DNA of 45,349 nucleotides from UBA5070 sp035352895 (GTDB lineage Bacteria > Fibrobacterota > Fibrobacteria > UBA5070): NCBI GenBank assembly GCA_035352895.1, contig DAOPYN010000034.1:1-45349 (forward strand), in the 5' to 3' direction. The notes beneath the pieces were generated by a model. It was not told where the DNA came from. It searched no databases and saw only the letters and a list, made by a program, of their open reading frames with translations. How positions within the stretch are numbered: position 1 is the first letter of the stretch; each line of letters opens with the position of its first letter. Of the stretch, positions 9,700 through 18,855 are shown piece by piece. A program made the translations under genes and the position numbers.

Positions 9700-10688
9700 C
9701 GCCCTGGGAGTGGCTGCGGCCGCAGCTGTTCTGGCTTCTGCTGGCACTGGTCCCGCTGGGCTGGCTGGCCTGGCGCGCGCGGCGGAAGGTGCCCCGCATG
9801 CTCCTGCCGGGACTTCCCGCCGGATTCAAGCCGCGACGCGGCCTGCGACGGAGACTGTCCAGCCTTCCGCTGTGGATCCGGCTTCTGGCCCTGGCCTGTC
9901 TGGTGGCCGCCCTGGCCCGACCGGTGGTCCGCACGGCCTGGAACGAGGATTCCATCCACGGTGTGGACATCATCCTGGCCTTCGACGTGTCCACCTCCAT
10001 GCAGATCCGGGACGTGAAACCCAGCCGCATCGAGGCCGCGCGCACCATGATGAACCAGTTCGTGCTCTCGCGCAGCCACGACCGCATGGGCGTGGTGGCC
10101 TTCGCGGGAAGGCCCATGACCCGCTGCCCCCTCACCACCGATCGCGAGGTCCTGCGGGAACTGATCGATTCCACCTCCAACCTGGGCATGGAGGACGGCA
10201 CGGCCATCGGCGACGCCTTGCTGATGGCGGCCAACCGTCTGCGCCTGTCCAAGGCGAAATCCAAGGTGGTGGTGCTTCTGACCGACGGCCAGAACAACGC
10301 CGGAGCGGTGGATCCCCTCTCCGCCGCGCGCGCGCTGGCCGCCCTGGGAATCCGACTGTACACGATCGGCCTGGGCACCAACGGCACCTTCGAGCAGCAA
10401 TTCACGCTCCCCGACGGCAGCGTCCGTTCCGGCACCGTCCAATCCGACCTGGACCCCAAGATCCTGGAAGCCATGGCCGCGGTCGCCGACGGCAAGAGCT
10501 TCCTGGCCACCGACCGCCAAGCCCTGTCCAAGGCCTACGCCGAGATCGATCGGCTGGAACGCAGCGAAATCACCTCCAAGACCTTCTGGGAGACGAAGGA
10601 GAAGTTCGTTCCGTGGGCCTTCGCGGCCCTGTGCCTTCTGCTTCTGGCCTGGAGCTTGGAAAGCACCTGGCTTCGGAGAACGCCATGA
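9696..10688 (+). CDS. batA: BatA, VWA-domain membrane protein
   Basis: 330 residues from ATG 9696 (ATGA overlap). Two membrane segments lie at the N-terminus (LFWLLLALVPLGWLAW and WIRLLALACLVAALARPVV) and one near the C-terminus (WAFAALCLLLLAWSLE). The VWA domain sits between them. Its MIDAS residues are visible: DVSTSM, then the T of EDGTAIGDAL, then the D of VVLLTDGQNN. This matches Bacteroides aerotolerance protein BatA in length and topology. It probably acts with BatB at the inner membrane; the exact biochemical role of Bat proteins is not settled. Confidence 0.93.
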   Translation: MTPWEWLRPQLFWLLLALVPLGWLAWRARRKVPRMLLPGLPAGFKPRRGLRRRLSSLPLWIRLLALACLVAALARPVVRTAWNEDSIHGVDIILAFDVSTSMQIRDVKPSRIEAARTMMNQFVLSRSHDRMGVVAFAGRPMTRCPLTTDREVLRELIDSTSNLGMEDGTAIGDALLMAANRLRLSKAKSKVVVLLTDGQNNAGAVDPLSAARALAALGIRLYTIGLGTNGTFEQQFTLPDGSVRSGTVQSDLDPKILEAMAAVADGKSFLATDRQALSKAYAEIDRLERSEITSKTFWETKEKFVPWAFAALCLLLLAWSLESTWLRRTP

Positions 10689-11680
10689 TCACCTGGGCCA
10701 ATCCCGAACGTCTGACCTGGCTGTGGGGCATCTTCCTTTGGGCCGCCGCCTTGGTTCTGCTGTCGTGGCATCGTCGCCGGGCGCGAAGGGCCTTGGCCGA
10801 CACGGACATCCTGCCCCGCGTGGTGCGCGGCGATTCGCCCGCCCTGGAGATCGCCCGGATCGCCCTGGCCATCCTGGCGGCGGTGTTCGTGGTGCTGGCG
10901 CTGGCCCGGCCGCAGTACGGAGAGATGCTCGTTCCCGCTCCCGCCAAGGGCGCCGACGTGGTGCTGGTGGTGGATGCGTCGCTTTCCATGCTGGCCAGCG
11001 ACGTGGCTCCGGATCGACTGGGACTGGCCCGACGCGACCTGCGACGGTTGGTGGACAGCCTGGGACCCAGCCGGATCGGTCTGGTGGGCTTTGCCGGAAC
11101 CGCGATCCGCCAGATTCCCCTCACCGAGGACAGGGCCGCGTTGGCCACCCTCCTGGACGCCCTGGGCCCGGATCTGCTGCCCACGGCCGGAACCGACATC
11201 GCCCCCGCCATCGCCACCACGCGGGCGATGATGGAGCGATCCCAGGCTTCGCGCAAGGTGGTGGTCCTGGTGAGCGACGGAGGCGACCACGGGCAGGGAG
11301 CGATCGACGAGGCGCGACGTCTTTCCGAACTGGGCGTCGAATTTTACGTGATGGGGGTGGGAGGGCCGGTGGCCGTCCCGATTCCCCTGCCGGAAGGGGG
11401 AACCAAGGAAGACGGAGAGGGGAACATCGTGACCGTGAAGCTGGAGTCGGAGACGTTGCGCAACCTCGCCGAAGCTGGCCGCGGCAAGTACGCCGAACTG
11501 TCCCCCCTGTCGTGGAACCTCTCCGGCGTCCTGAACTCCGTCAATTCCGTGGTGGCCCAGGGTGGCACGCCGGGAATGCGACTGGTGCGGGTCGACCGCT
11601 ACGCCTGGTTTTTGCTGGTGGCCATGCTCCTCATGGCCGCCGAACTCGTCCTGCCCCACGGAAGGAAGCAACCATGCTGA
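10685..11680 (+). CDS. batB: BatB, VWA-domain membrane protein
   Basis: 331 residues from ATG 10685 (ATGA overlap with batA). Topology is the same as BatA: two N-terminal membrane segments, a VWA domain with MIDAS sequence VVDASLSM, a threonine in GTDIAPAI and an aspartate in VLVSDGGDH, and a C-terminal membrane helix (FLLVAMLLMAAELVLP). The N-terminal ALARPQYGEM motif is common in BatB. It overlaps the start of batC by 7 bp. Confidence 0.93.
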   Translation: MITWANPERLTWLWGIFLWAAALVLLSWHRRRARRALADTDILPRVVRGDSPALEIARIALAILAAVFVVLALARPQYGEMLVPAPAKGADVVLVVDASLSMLASDVAPDRLGLARRDLRRLVDSLGPSRIGLVGFAGTAIRQIPLTEDRAALATLLDALGPDLLPTAGTDIAPAIATTRAMMERSQASRKVVVLVSDGGDHGQGAIDEARRLSELGVEFYVMGVGGPVAVPIPLPEGGTKEDGEGNIVTVKLESETLRNLAEAGRGKYAELSPLSWNLSGVLNSVNSVVAQGGTPGMRLVRVDRYAWFLLVAMLLMAAELVLPHGRKQPC

Positions 11681-12351
11681 CGCTTCTTGTCGCCATCGGG
11701 TCCCTGTTCTCCACCGCCGCCGGGGCGCGCGACAACCGCGCGGGCCTGGCCGCCTGGAAGGAGGGCGACACCTCCACCGCGCTCAAGCGCCTGGCGAAGG
11801 CCGCCCGCGACACCTCCGATCCGCGCTTCGCCTACAACCTGGGCACCGTGCGATCCCTCGCGCGCGCCGCCGACGCCGACACCGCCTTCACCCAAGCGCT
11901 GAAGCACGCCCGGACCGACGCCGAACGCGCACGGATCCTCTACAACCGAGGCACCGACCGCCTCCAGGCTTCCCAGGCGGGCGGGGCATGCCCCAACCCC
12001 GCCATCGAGGACCTGCGCGCGTCCCTGCGGCTGCGACCGGGCTGGAAGGAGGCGGCGCGCAACCTGGAACTGGCCCTGCGGCTGCGCAAACAGCAGGAAG
12101 ACCAGAAGAAGGACCAGGACAAGAAGAAGGATCCCAAGGAAAACCAGAAGGACCAAAAGGACAAGAAGGATCCAAAGGATTCGCAGGACAAGGACGACAA
12201 GTCCGCCCAGAAGCCCCCGTCTCCCAAACCAAACCAGATGGACAAGAACGATGCCGAGCGTCTTCTGAACGCAGCCCAGGCCAAGGAAGGCTCCGACATG
12301 AAGAAGCCCAAGACCCCCGGTCAAGGAGTGGGCAATGGCCCGGACTGGTAG
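11674..12351 (+). CDS. batC: BatC, TPR protein with highly charged C-terminal tail
   Basis: 225 residues from ATG 11674, which lies inside the last codons of batB. A signal peptide (MLTLLVAIGSLFSTAAGA) is followed by TPR-like helices (AYNLGTVRSLARAADADTAF, LYNRGTDRLQASQAG, AIEDLRASLRLRPGWKEAARNLELAL). Residues 133-185 are almost entirely K, D, Q, E and N, in repeats such as KKDPKENQKDQKDKKD; such tails are usual in BatC. It is probably periplasmic and binds other Bat proteins through the TPRs. It overlaps batD by 17 bp. Confidence 0.88.
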   Translation: MLTLLVAIGSLFSTAAGARDNRAGLAAWKEGDTSTALKRLAKAARDTSDPRFAYNLGTVRSLARAADADTAFTQALKHARTDAERARILYNRGTDRLQASQAGGACPNPAIEDLRASLRLRPGWKEAARNLELALRLRKQQEDQKKDQDKKKDPKENQKDQKDKKDPKDSQDKDDKSAQKPPSPKPNQMDKNDAERLLNAAQAKEGSDMKKPKTPGQGVGNGPDW

Positions 12352-14050
12352 GATCGTCCTGGCGTTCCTGGCCTTGGCGGCCCAGCTTCCCGCCAAGGTG
12401 CTCAACGCGCAGGCGGGCATCGACGCCCAACGCGTGCGGGTGGGCGAACAGGTGACCGTGACCGTCCAGGCCAGCGTCGATGTACCCCACGGAACCCCCT
12501 GGCCGGATCTGGACCTAGCCGAAGGCCTCTCGGTGGTCGGCAAGGATTCGTCGTCGTCCAGCAGTCGATCCATCACCATCGTCAACGGGACGCGCCGCGA
12601 CGAGAACCTGGTGCACATCCTGTTCCGCTACCGACTGGCGGCCAAGAAGCCCGGAACCTACTCCCTGTCCATCTCGCTTTCCGGCAAACCCCTGGGGCAG
12701 GGACAGATCGTGGTCGAGGACGCACCCCAGGACGTGCGCACCACCACGCTTCTGGGGAAGCGTTCGGTGTACGTGGGCCAGCAGCTCCCCTTCACCTGGA
12801 GGCTCACGGCCGACCGCCCCTTCGAGGTCCCCAAGTTCCCGGACATCCGCTCGGCGCTGGGCAACGGCTTCTACTCCGAGACCCGCGACTCCCAGCAGCT
12901 GGCGGTGAAGCCGGCGACGGAAAACGGCAAACAGGTGGGACGACTGGACATCACGGGGAACCTGTTCCCGTTGCGCTCCGGCCCCCAGAAGATCCCCTCG
13001 ACGTCGCTCGAATACCGGATCGTGGAGCGCACCGGAGGGATGGACCCCTTCGAGGCCATGCGGCGGGGTCTGGATCCGTTCGAGGCCATGCGCGGCCGCA
13101 CCAGCGTGATCAACGGGACGGCCCGCACCGAGGAGATCCGCCTGGAGGTCCTTCCGGTTCCGGAATCCGGAAGGCCATCGACCTTCCAGGGCGGCGTGGG
13201 CAGTTTCACGCTGCAATCCAAGCTGGAGAAGACCTCGTTGCGCGCGGGCGACGGCACCACCCTGACCATCGTTCTGGAGGGCGACGGCCAGCCCCAGGCG
13301 AGCGGGACCCCGGTGTGGGCGCCACCCGCCGGAATCGAAGCCTATCCGCCGCAGGACGAATGGACCCGCACCTGGAGAAACGGCATCCTCTGGACCAAGC
13401 TGGTCCGGAAGATCGTCCTGGTCCCGCGCCATGCCGGAAGCACGCCTCTGGACTCGGTGCGGTTCTCGTGGTGGGATCCGGAAGCGAAGAAGTTCCAACA
13501 AGCCGCCAACGGCCTTCCCACGCTTGCGGTGGAGGCGGCCGCCGCATCGGCCCTGGACACCACGCAGGCCCGGTTCCGGGGCGGCCAGATGCTCTCCCGT
13601 TGGGACCGGCTGTGGATCCTCTTCGGGCAATTCTCCGCGGTGGTGTGGACCCTCGCATTGGTGGGACTGGGTGCATGGCGGCTGGTGGTGTGGTTGCTTC
13701 TGCGCCGTTCGGGCGACTACCAGGTCCGCAAGGGCCTTCTGCATCTGGAAAAGCGCCTGGCCAAGGGATCCCCGCAACTGCAATCGCCCCAGAAGACCGC
13801 ACGCGAACTGCGCACCATCCTGGGGCAGGCCATGGCCTTGCGGCTGGGAGAGGAAGTGCTCGCCTGCACCTCGCAGGAGCTGCCTTCCCTGCTGCAGGAA
13901 CGCCTCGGTTGGCGGGACGAGGACGCGCAGGCGGTGGGAGCTCTCTCCGAATCCCTCCAGGCCTGCGAATTCGCCGGTCACGAGCTGGATCCCAAGTCCG
14001 CCAAGCGGGTGGCCGGGGCCCTGATCCTTCTGCGTCCCCCAAAGAGGTGA
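12335..14050 (+). CDS. batD: BatD, oxygen-tolerance protein
   Basis: 571 residues from ATG 12335, which has AAGGAG at 12323-12328. The signal peptide is MARTGRIVLAFLALAAQLPAK. The ectodomain is strand-rich, with typical BatD phrases (VRVGEQVTVTVQ, KRSVYVGQQLPFTWRL, KIPSTSLEYRIVER). One membrane helix lies near residues 425-455 (LWILFGQFSAVVWTLALVGL), followed by a cytoplasmic helical tail of about 115 residues. It ends the operon. Unlike the other junctions, this start overlaps the previous gene by 17 bp and has its own good ribosome site. Confidence 0.9.
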   Translation: MARTGRIVLAFLALAAQLPAKVLNAQAGIDAQRVRVGEQVTVTVQASVDVPHGTPWPDLDLAEGLSVVGKDSSSSSSRSITIVNGTRRDENLVHILFRYRLAAKKPGTYSLSISLSGKPLGQGQIVVEDAPQDVRTTTLLGKRSVYVGQQLPFTWRLTADRPFEVPKFPDIRSALGNGFYSETRDSQQLAVKPATENGKQVGRLDITGNLFPLRSGPQKIPSTSLEYRIVERTGGMDPFEAMRRGLDPFEAMRGRTSVINGTARTEEIRLEVLPVPESGRPSTFQGGVGSFTLQSKLEKTSLRAGDGTTLTIVLEGDGQPQASGTPVWAPPAGIEAYPPQDEWTRTWRNGILWTKLVRKIVLVPRHAGSTPLDSVRFSWWDPEAKKFQQAANGLPTLAVEAAAASALDTTQARFRGGQMLSRWDRLWILFGQFSAVVWTLALVGLGAWRLVVWLLLRRSGDYQVRKGLLHLEKRLAKGSPQLQSPQKTARELRTILGQAMALRLGEEVLACTSQELPSLLQERLGWRDEDAQAVGALSESLQACEFAGHELDPKSAKRVAGALILLRPPKR

Positions 14051-14147
14051 TCCAGCCTGGTCCCCGGGGGGAATCCGGATCCAGGTGGTGGTGTGCTACC
14101 CTTTGGGAACCGCATCCCCCTTTTCCTCCCTATCCAGGAACCTTCCC

Positions 14148-14636
14148 ATGAATCCAGCAACCCTGTCCACGCTCGCCAAGGTCTTCGGCATCCTCGGGAC
14201 GATCATGGGACTGCCGTTTCTGATCCTCGGGGTGGTCTTCTGGGTGATGGAACGCAACTTCATCCGCGAGGCGGTGGGCGCCCGCGGCGTGGTGGTCGAG
14301 GTCCTCCAGGAGCAGAGCACCTCGAGCACCGACGGCACCACCACCACCTACCACTATCCGGTCTTCCAGTACCAGGATGCCTCCGGCGCATCGCACCGCG
14401 CGAAATCCAACATGGGAACCGGCAGCGCCAAGGTGCAGGCGGGAGACACCGTGGACATCCTCTACCGCGCAAGCGACGTCGAGAACGTGCGTCTGGCCGG
14501 CGATACGGGATTGTTCCTGTTCGCCGGATTGTTCGGCGGCTTCGGGGTCTTCTTCATGACGGGGGGACTTCTTTCCGTGTTCGTCTTCTCGCCCATCATC
14601 CTGCGCAAGTCCCGCCCGGCGGCCCAACCGGCCTGA
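14148..14636 (+). CDS. DUF3592 family membrane protein
   Basis: 162 residues. I chose ATG 14148 because AGGAA precedes it by 7 nt; the frame is open to 14085. Two membrane segments, at residues 9-33 (VFGILGTIMGLPFLILGVVFWV) and about 125-152 (FLFAGLFGGFGVFFMTGGLLSV), flank an external strand region. That region carries typical DUF3592 phrases (ARGVVVEV, TTTYHYPVFQY, VQAGDTVDILYRASDVENVRL). Function of the family is unknown. It ends convergently with the gene at 14768, with a short GGTGG/CCACC hairpin at 14656-14670 between them. Confidence 0.85.
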   Translation: MNPATLSTLAKVFGILGTIMGLPFLILGVVFWVMERNFIREAVGARGVVVEVLQEQSTSSTDGTTTTYHYPVFQYQDASGASHRAKSNMGTGSAKVQAGDTVDILYRASDVENVRLAGDTGLFLFAGLFGGFGVFFMTGGLLSVFVFSPIILRKSRPAAQPA

Positions 14637-14767
14637 CCGCGACGGCCAAGATCCCGGTGGCTGCGCCACCTCCTCAGGGCAGGCATGGGCTCCTCACGAC
14701 GAACGGAGGATTGCGCCACCGGTGATTTCACAGGCCCTGTCCGGGAAGGAGGGGCGGGGATTCCCCG

Positions 14768-16750
14768 TCAATGTCCAGGAGGTGCGGCCACCACCGGGTG
14801 GCGTCGGATTTCCCGGGTGGCCGATCCATCGCGGGAAACGAACACCACCTCGGAGATCGCCATCCTGCGGAGGGCCGTCTCCAGCGGGAAGACTTCCCGG
14901 CCGGATCCGGCGCGGATGGTCCGCGTCCCCTGGGACAGGATCCGTCCGTCCGGATCCACCAGGCGGACCTGGATCCTTCCGTCGGTTGGCGCCTGGAAGG
15001 CCACCGTCCAACGGTCGCCTTCCAGGATCGCGCGCGAGCGCAACCGGAAATCGCCCGTCTTCGCGCCCGGCCGCGGAAGGATGGAGCTGGGTGCTTTGTC
15101 CAGCGGGGAGATCGTGAACGAACCGCGCGTGTCCAGAGTGGAGGTGTAGGAGATGTTCGCCACGGATCCCTCGCCGACCTGGATCTTCCGCTCCAGGACC
15201 TGGAGCTCGATCGAAAAGACCCCGTCCTCGAACCGGATGCTCCGATGGGCCTCTTCGCTGATCCGGATACCCGCCTGGTCGGTGTAGGCGGTATCCCGTT
15301 CGTTCAAGACGGAATCCGTCTCCAGGACGACATCGAGGGAGATCTCGTCGGAGGTCTCGTCGTCGATGGAGACCGGCTTGCAGCCATCCTCGCTGTTGCA
15401 GTCGGTTCCCGTGGTCTTGGCGTCGCCCTCGATCGCCACTCCCCACAAGGAAAAGGTCCCATGGGGTCGGCGGGAGCCTCCCGGTTCCCGGAAGAACTGG
15501 AACGATGCCATCGGCGGGGCGGCCGGGGACGGGCGGGCGGACACCGTCTGGAAGGTCTGGAGTCTGGACCAGGACTGCGGCAACTGCTGGAACCCCCGGG
15601 CCAATTCGGATTCCCGATGGAAGCCCTCCACGCGCAGATCCACGGGCGAGACGTCGGATTGGAACAGGGTCGTGGAATCCTTGGCGATGTTCCGCAGGAC
15701 GCCGCCCACCCGGTAGGTCTCCACGATGTCCTGGTTGGAGTGTCCTCCTTCGGCGATCTGCGAGTAGTTGGATCTCTTCGTTTCTTCGTAGGATCGCAAG
15801 GTGATCAGGCTTCCCTGGAGCTTCCAGAGAGTGGAAGGAGTCTCCTGGATCCGGAGGGCGGCGTATCCGGGGTCGCTGGCGGAGGTATGCTCCGAGGCCA
15901 AGGTGTACGGGTGGATGGCGGTGAGCAAGGCCTCGGCGGGCTTGTCTCCGGCCGTGAAGGTGAACTTCGCCTTGCCGTCCGCACCGGTGGTCACGCTGGA
16001 GGTGGAAACGGTCCCGTTGGTGGCGGTGATCCGGACCGGGCGATTGGCCAGAGGGGAGCTCGCGATGTCGCCGTCGCAATCGTACAGCCACACCTCCACA
16101 TCCACCGACTCCCCTTCCTTCAAGGTGGTCTTGGCGGGATGCAGTTCTGCAGTGGGACCCAGGGCGTAGGGATCGCCGGAGGCCCGCTTGGATTTCTCGA
16201 ACGCGCGGATCTTGTCCAGCATGGGCCCCGCGGCCGAAGCCGCCTGCTTCCCGATGGCGATGGGATCGTCGGCGGCGGAAAAGCTCTTGGAGGCGCTGGC
16301 CACCACCTCGCGGGTCTTGGACACCTGCAGCTCCACCTTGGCGGTGTACGACCCGTTGGCCCCGTCCACCAGGCCCGTCACCAGGTAGTCTCCTCCGGCA
16401 GGTCCGGTGGTGGGCGGAAGATTGCTCCATTCCTCACCGAACGTGAGGGAATGCCCTACCGTGTCGCCCTTGGTGTAGAACGATCCGTCGAGGTGGGTGT
16501 AGCATTCCCGCGAGGGGTCGTCGTTGGACAGGTAGCTCTTGACCCCACCGGAGGTCCAGAACAGATCGCGCCACTTCAGGATCTTGGAGGCCAGATCCGG
16601 ATCGGTGGCGTCCGAAGGCCGCGCGGGAGCCACCCGCAGATCGAACTGCACCACCTGGGGCCGCTGGCACCGATCGCAGGCGGCCGAGGCCAGGGATGCG
16701 GTCTGCGCCACCGCGCAGAGAATCGAGACCATTGTCGATCTGGGATCCAC
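14768..16750 (-). CDS. Large secreted protein with Ig-like segment and sorting-like tail
   Basis: 660 residues from GTG 16750, which has GGGAGG five nt upstream; ATG 16732 is a weaker alternative. The signal peptide ends near residue 23 (VAQTASLASAA), followed by CDRC. Residues 205-300 read like a bacterial Ig-like/invasin domain (KTTLKEGESVDVEVWLYDCDGD; NRPVRITATNGTVSTSSVTTGADGKAKFTFTAGDKPAEALLTA). The C-terminal 75 residues (RIQVRLVDPDGRILSQGTRTI...EVVFVSRDGSATREIRRHPV) resemble the strand-rich tails of other secreted proteins in this window. The middle is not recognised. Function unknown; likely exported or surface-located. The gene at 16877 lies 126 bp upstream on the same strand. Confidence 0.75.
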   Translation of the reverse strand: MDPRSTMVSILCAVAQTASLASAACDRCQRPQVVQFDLRVAPARPSDATDPDLASKILKWRDLFWTSGGVKSYLSNDDPSRECYTHLDGSFYTKGDTVGHSLTFGEEWSNLPPTTGPAGGDYLVTGLVDGANGSYTAKVELQVSKTREVVASASKSFSAADDPIAIGKQAASAAGPMLDKIRAFEKSKRASGDPYALGPTAELHPAKTTLKEGESVDVEVWLYDCDGDIASSPLANRPVRITATNGTVSTSSVTTGADGKAKFTFTAGDKPAEALLTAIHPYTLASEHTSASDPGYAALRIQETPSTLWKLQGSLITLRSYEETKRSNYSQIAEGGHSNQDIVETYRVGGVLRNIAKDSTTLFQSDVSPVDLRVEGFHRESELARGFQQLPQSWSRLQTFQTVSARPSPAAPPMASFQFFREPGGSRRPHGTFSLWGVAIEGDAKTTGTDCNSEDGCKPVSIDDETSDEISLDVVLETDSVLNERDTAYTDQAGIRISEEAHRSIRFEDGVFSIELQVLERKIQVGEGSVANISYTSTLDTRGSFTISPLDKAPSSILPRPGAKTGDFRLRSRAILEGDRWTVAFQAPTDGRIQVRLVDPDGRILSQGTRTIRAGSGREVFPLETALRRMAISEVVFVSRDGSATREIRRHPVVAAPPGH

Positions 16751-16876
16751 GGAAACCTCCCGTTGCCCGCCACTGGGAATCGAGGACGGACTGCGCGGGT
16801 GAATCTAGTTCCATCGGAGGACTCGCTCCTCGCCATCCCCCGGAAAATCCGCCGGAGAGGATACGCCCCAATGGCC

Positions 16877-17413
16877 TCAGAGCTGGGAATCCAGGAACAC
16901 GCGCCCGATCGCGCCACGCCATCGTTTGGGAACCACCGGTCGGGCCAACTGCGGCACGCGCACCAAACCCGGACGGGAGCTGGCCACGACGGTCCGCATC
17001 TCCACCCGGGTCTGGAACAGCGTCCGGATCCGGGCGCGATCCAGGGACATCGCCAGGAGATCGTCCGCGACCGAATCCACCTGGATCCCCTCCCGGGCCA
17101 ACTCGTGCACGATCCACTTGCGATGGGAGCCCGTGGGCGCACGCAGGGAAGCGTACACCACGAACATGTCCAGGGTGTCGGGGGTATCCACGGTGATCGG
17201 CGAATGGATGGCCGGTACCGAGACCACGGATGCCGAATCCGCGGCCCCCTCCCCCGCGACGGCCAGGATCAGGATCCCGATGGCAGACAATATTCGTCCA
17301 GCACGGGAAGGGCATCTTCCGCGACATTCCCCACCACCAGGCGACGTCCCCGTGTCTGCCACGAAAGACCACCTGCCGCCGGTATGTTCCCCTTCCGTAC
17401 GCGAAGACTCCAT
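16877..17413 (-). CDS. Small exported or membrane-anchored protein, unknown
   Basis: 178 residues. The frame is open to 18151, but ATG 17413 has a good GGAAGGA ribosome site and avoids overlapping the opposite-strand gene at 17551, so I start there. The first 40 residues are polar. A single hydrophobic stretch follows (ILSAIGILILAVAGEG, residues 41-56), then a soluble part of about 120 residues (FVVYASLRAPTGSHRKWIVHELAREGIQVDSVADDLLAMSLD). A hydrophobic segment so far from the start suggests either an anchor or a later, non-ATG start with a signal peptide. I do not recognise the family. Confidence 0.55.
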   Translation of the reverse strand: MESSRTEGEHTGGRWSFVADTGTSPGGGECRGRCPSRAGRILSAIGILILAVAGEGAADSASVVSVPAIHSPITVDTPDTLDMFVVYASLRAPTGSHRKWIVHELAREGIQVDSVADDLLAMSLDRARIRTLFQTRVEMRTVVASSRPGLVRVPQLARPVVPKRWRGAIGRVFLDSQL

Positions 17414-17550
17414 GGCATCCTTCCCTGGTGCACGATCCGCCGCTGAAGGGTACCAAAGGATCGTGCATCCAACGTGTGGGGGAATCGGATTTGTAACCTG
17501 GGTTCGCTTCGAAGTTCCATCCCAGCCCTCCCTTTCTTCCGGGAATCGCC

Positions 17551-17979
17551 ATGCTCTGGCCACTGCTCGCCTCCCTTCTCCTGGCCTCCGATGCCCCACC
17601 ACCGACCAAAGGCGAGATGCTCCTGGTGTGGAACTCCACCGGCAGCAACCACAACCTCGTGGGCATGGAAGTCGGAGCGGGTTACGGATTCGCCAAGGGC
17701 GATCGGAGCACGGAGCTCCTTGGCCTGTTCGGTTCGGTGGAGCCCGGCTGGCGCGGCTGGCGACTGCGCACAGGGATTGGAGCCCTGATGGCGGGCGAAG
17801 GTGGGATCGCCGTCTGGCGGATCGGAGTGGTGGGCCTCTCCGATGGATGGTCCACCGATGTTTCCGGATTGGGTCCCGAGCTGACCCTGGGCTACAACCT
17901 GATCCTCCTGCGCGCGGGAATGGCCTTTGGCGAGGCAAAACCCGTGCGGTTCCTATGGTCCGCCGGGTTGGGGATCTGA
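17551..17979 (+). CDS. Small secreted protein, possible outer-membrane barrel
   Basis: 142 residues from ATG 17551. The signal peptide is MLWPLLASLLLASDA. The rest alternates polar and hydrophobic residues with many glycines and aromatics (VGMEVGAGYGFAKGD, WRGWRLRTGIGALMAGEGG, LGPELTLGYNLILLRAGMAFG), which is the look of a small outer-membrane beta-barrel or porin-like protein. The upstream ribosome site is weak. Its end overlaps the end of the convergent gene at 17953 by 27 bp. No family recognised. Confidence 0.6.
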   Translation: MLWPLLASLLLASDAPPPTKGEMLLVWNSTGSNHNLVGMEVGAGYGFAKGDRSTELLGLFGSVEPGWRGWRLRTGIGALMAGEGGIAVWRIGVVGLSDGWSTDVSGLGPELTLGYNLILLRAGMAFGEAKPVRFLWSAGLGI

Positions 17980-18855
17980 GCCGCCCGGCCGAGACTCGCC
18001 TCCCTGGAAGTACTCGAAGGTGCGTTCGGTGAAGTTGGTGGGTCGGTCGTCGATGGCCACCTCCTCGCGGACCCAGTTCCCGCGGGTGTCGTAGGTGAAA
18101 TCGGTGCGGACCACCCAGCCCGATCCCACTTGGGTTTGCCGGACCAGCCACCCCCGCCGATCGTAGCGGTACGAGGTGGTGTATCTGGATGTGTGGAAGG
18201 AGCGAACCTCCAGACGCTCCTCCAGGATCCGGCCCCGGGAGTCGTAGCGGTAGCTCCGGATCTCCTCGAAGGAACCCGCATCGATCGATTTGGACGTGGA
18301 CCGGATCCGGTTTCCCCTGGTGTCGTAGGTGAAATGCTCTTCCAGGAAGACCGAATCGCCCGACGGCGTGCGGTGGAATCCCGTCATCGACAATTTCCGA
18401 CCCGAGGAGTCGCGGCGGAACGCGTAGCGGACATCCCGCCCTTGCGGATCCATCAGGAGCTGCTGTTCCTCGTAGCGACCCGATGAATCGAACCGCATGA
18501 CATAATACGTCGATCCGCCGATCTGGATCCGGATCTGCCTGTGGTCCGGATCGTAGAAGTAGATCCTCCGCTCCATCCGATCGCTGGGCTCATGTCGGGA
18601 ATCTCTCCGCAGCAGCATGCCGGCCTCGTCGAACAGCCAATCGCGCATAGGCACGCATTCGGACCGTTTCCCCTTCACAACCGTGTAGGAACATTCGGTG
18701 GCATGACGGACCGGACCCACCAGCCCCAGATCCTTCCAGTCGGTGACCGGATAGCGGAACCCTTCCCCACAGGCAGCGCCCGCAAGGAACAGGGCCGGGA
18801 GACACCACATGGCGATGGGAGACGATCCGCCAGGGAACCTTTCCAACGCATCCAT
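17953..18855 (-). CDS. YD-repeat (Rhs-like) secreted protein
   Basis: 300 residues from ATG 18855, which overlaps the stop of the preceding gene (TGATG). The signal-like region is MWCLPALFLAGAACGEGF near residues 16-32. Residues 90-285 contain at least five YD repeats of the pattern YxYDxxGxxxxx (IYFYDPDHRQIR, HFTYDTRGNRIR, SYRYDSRGRILEER, SYRYDRRGWLVRQ, DFTYDTRGNWVREE). YD repeats form beta-sheet shells in Rhs and teneurin proteins. This protein is far too short for an Rhs toxin and has no conserved core motif or toxin tip, so it is more likely a secreted or surface protein. Probably cotranscribed with the gene at 18855-19328. Confidence 0.75.
   Translation of the reverse strand: MDALERFPGGSSPIAMWCLPALFLAGAACGEGFRYPVTDWKDLGLVGPVRHATECSYTVVKGKRSECVPMRDWLFDEAGMLLRRDSRHEPSDRMERRIYFYDPDHRQIRIQIGGSTYYVMRFDSSGRYEEQQLLMDPQGRDVRYAFRRDSSGRKLSMTGFHRTPSGDSVFLEEHFTYDTRGNRIRSTSKSIDAGSFEEIRSYRYDSRGRILEERLEVRSFHTSRYTTSYRYDRRGWLVRQTQVGSGWVVRTDFTYDTRGNWVREEVAIDDRPTNFTERTFEYFQGGESRPGGSDPQPGGP

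Noticed and set aside
17953..18855. Rhs/polymorphic toxin
   Set aside because: Despite YD repeats there is no toxin tip, no Rhs core end motif and no adjacent immunity gene.
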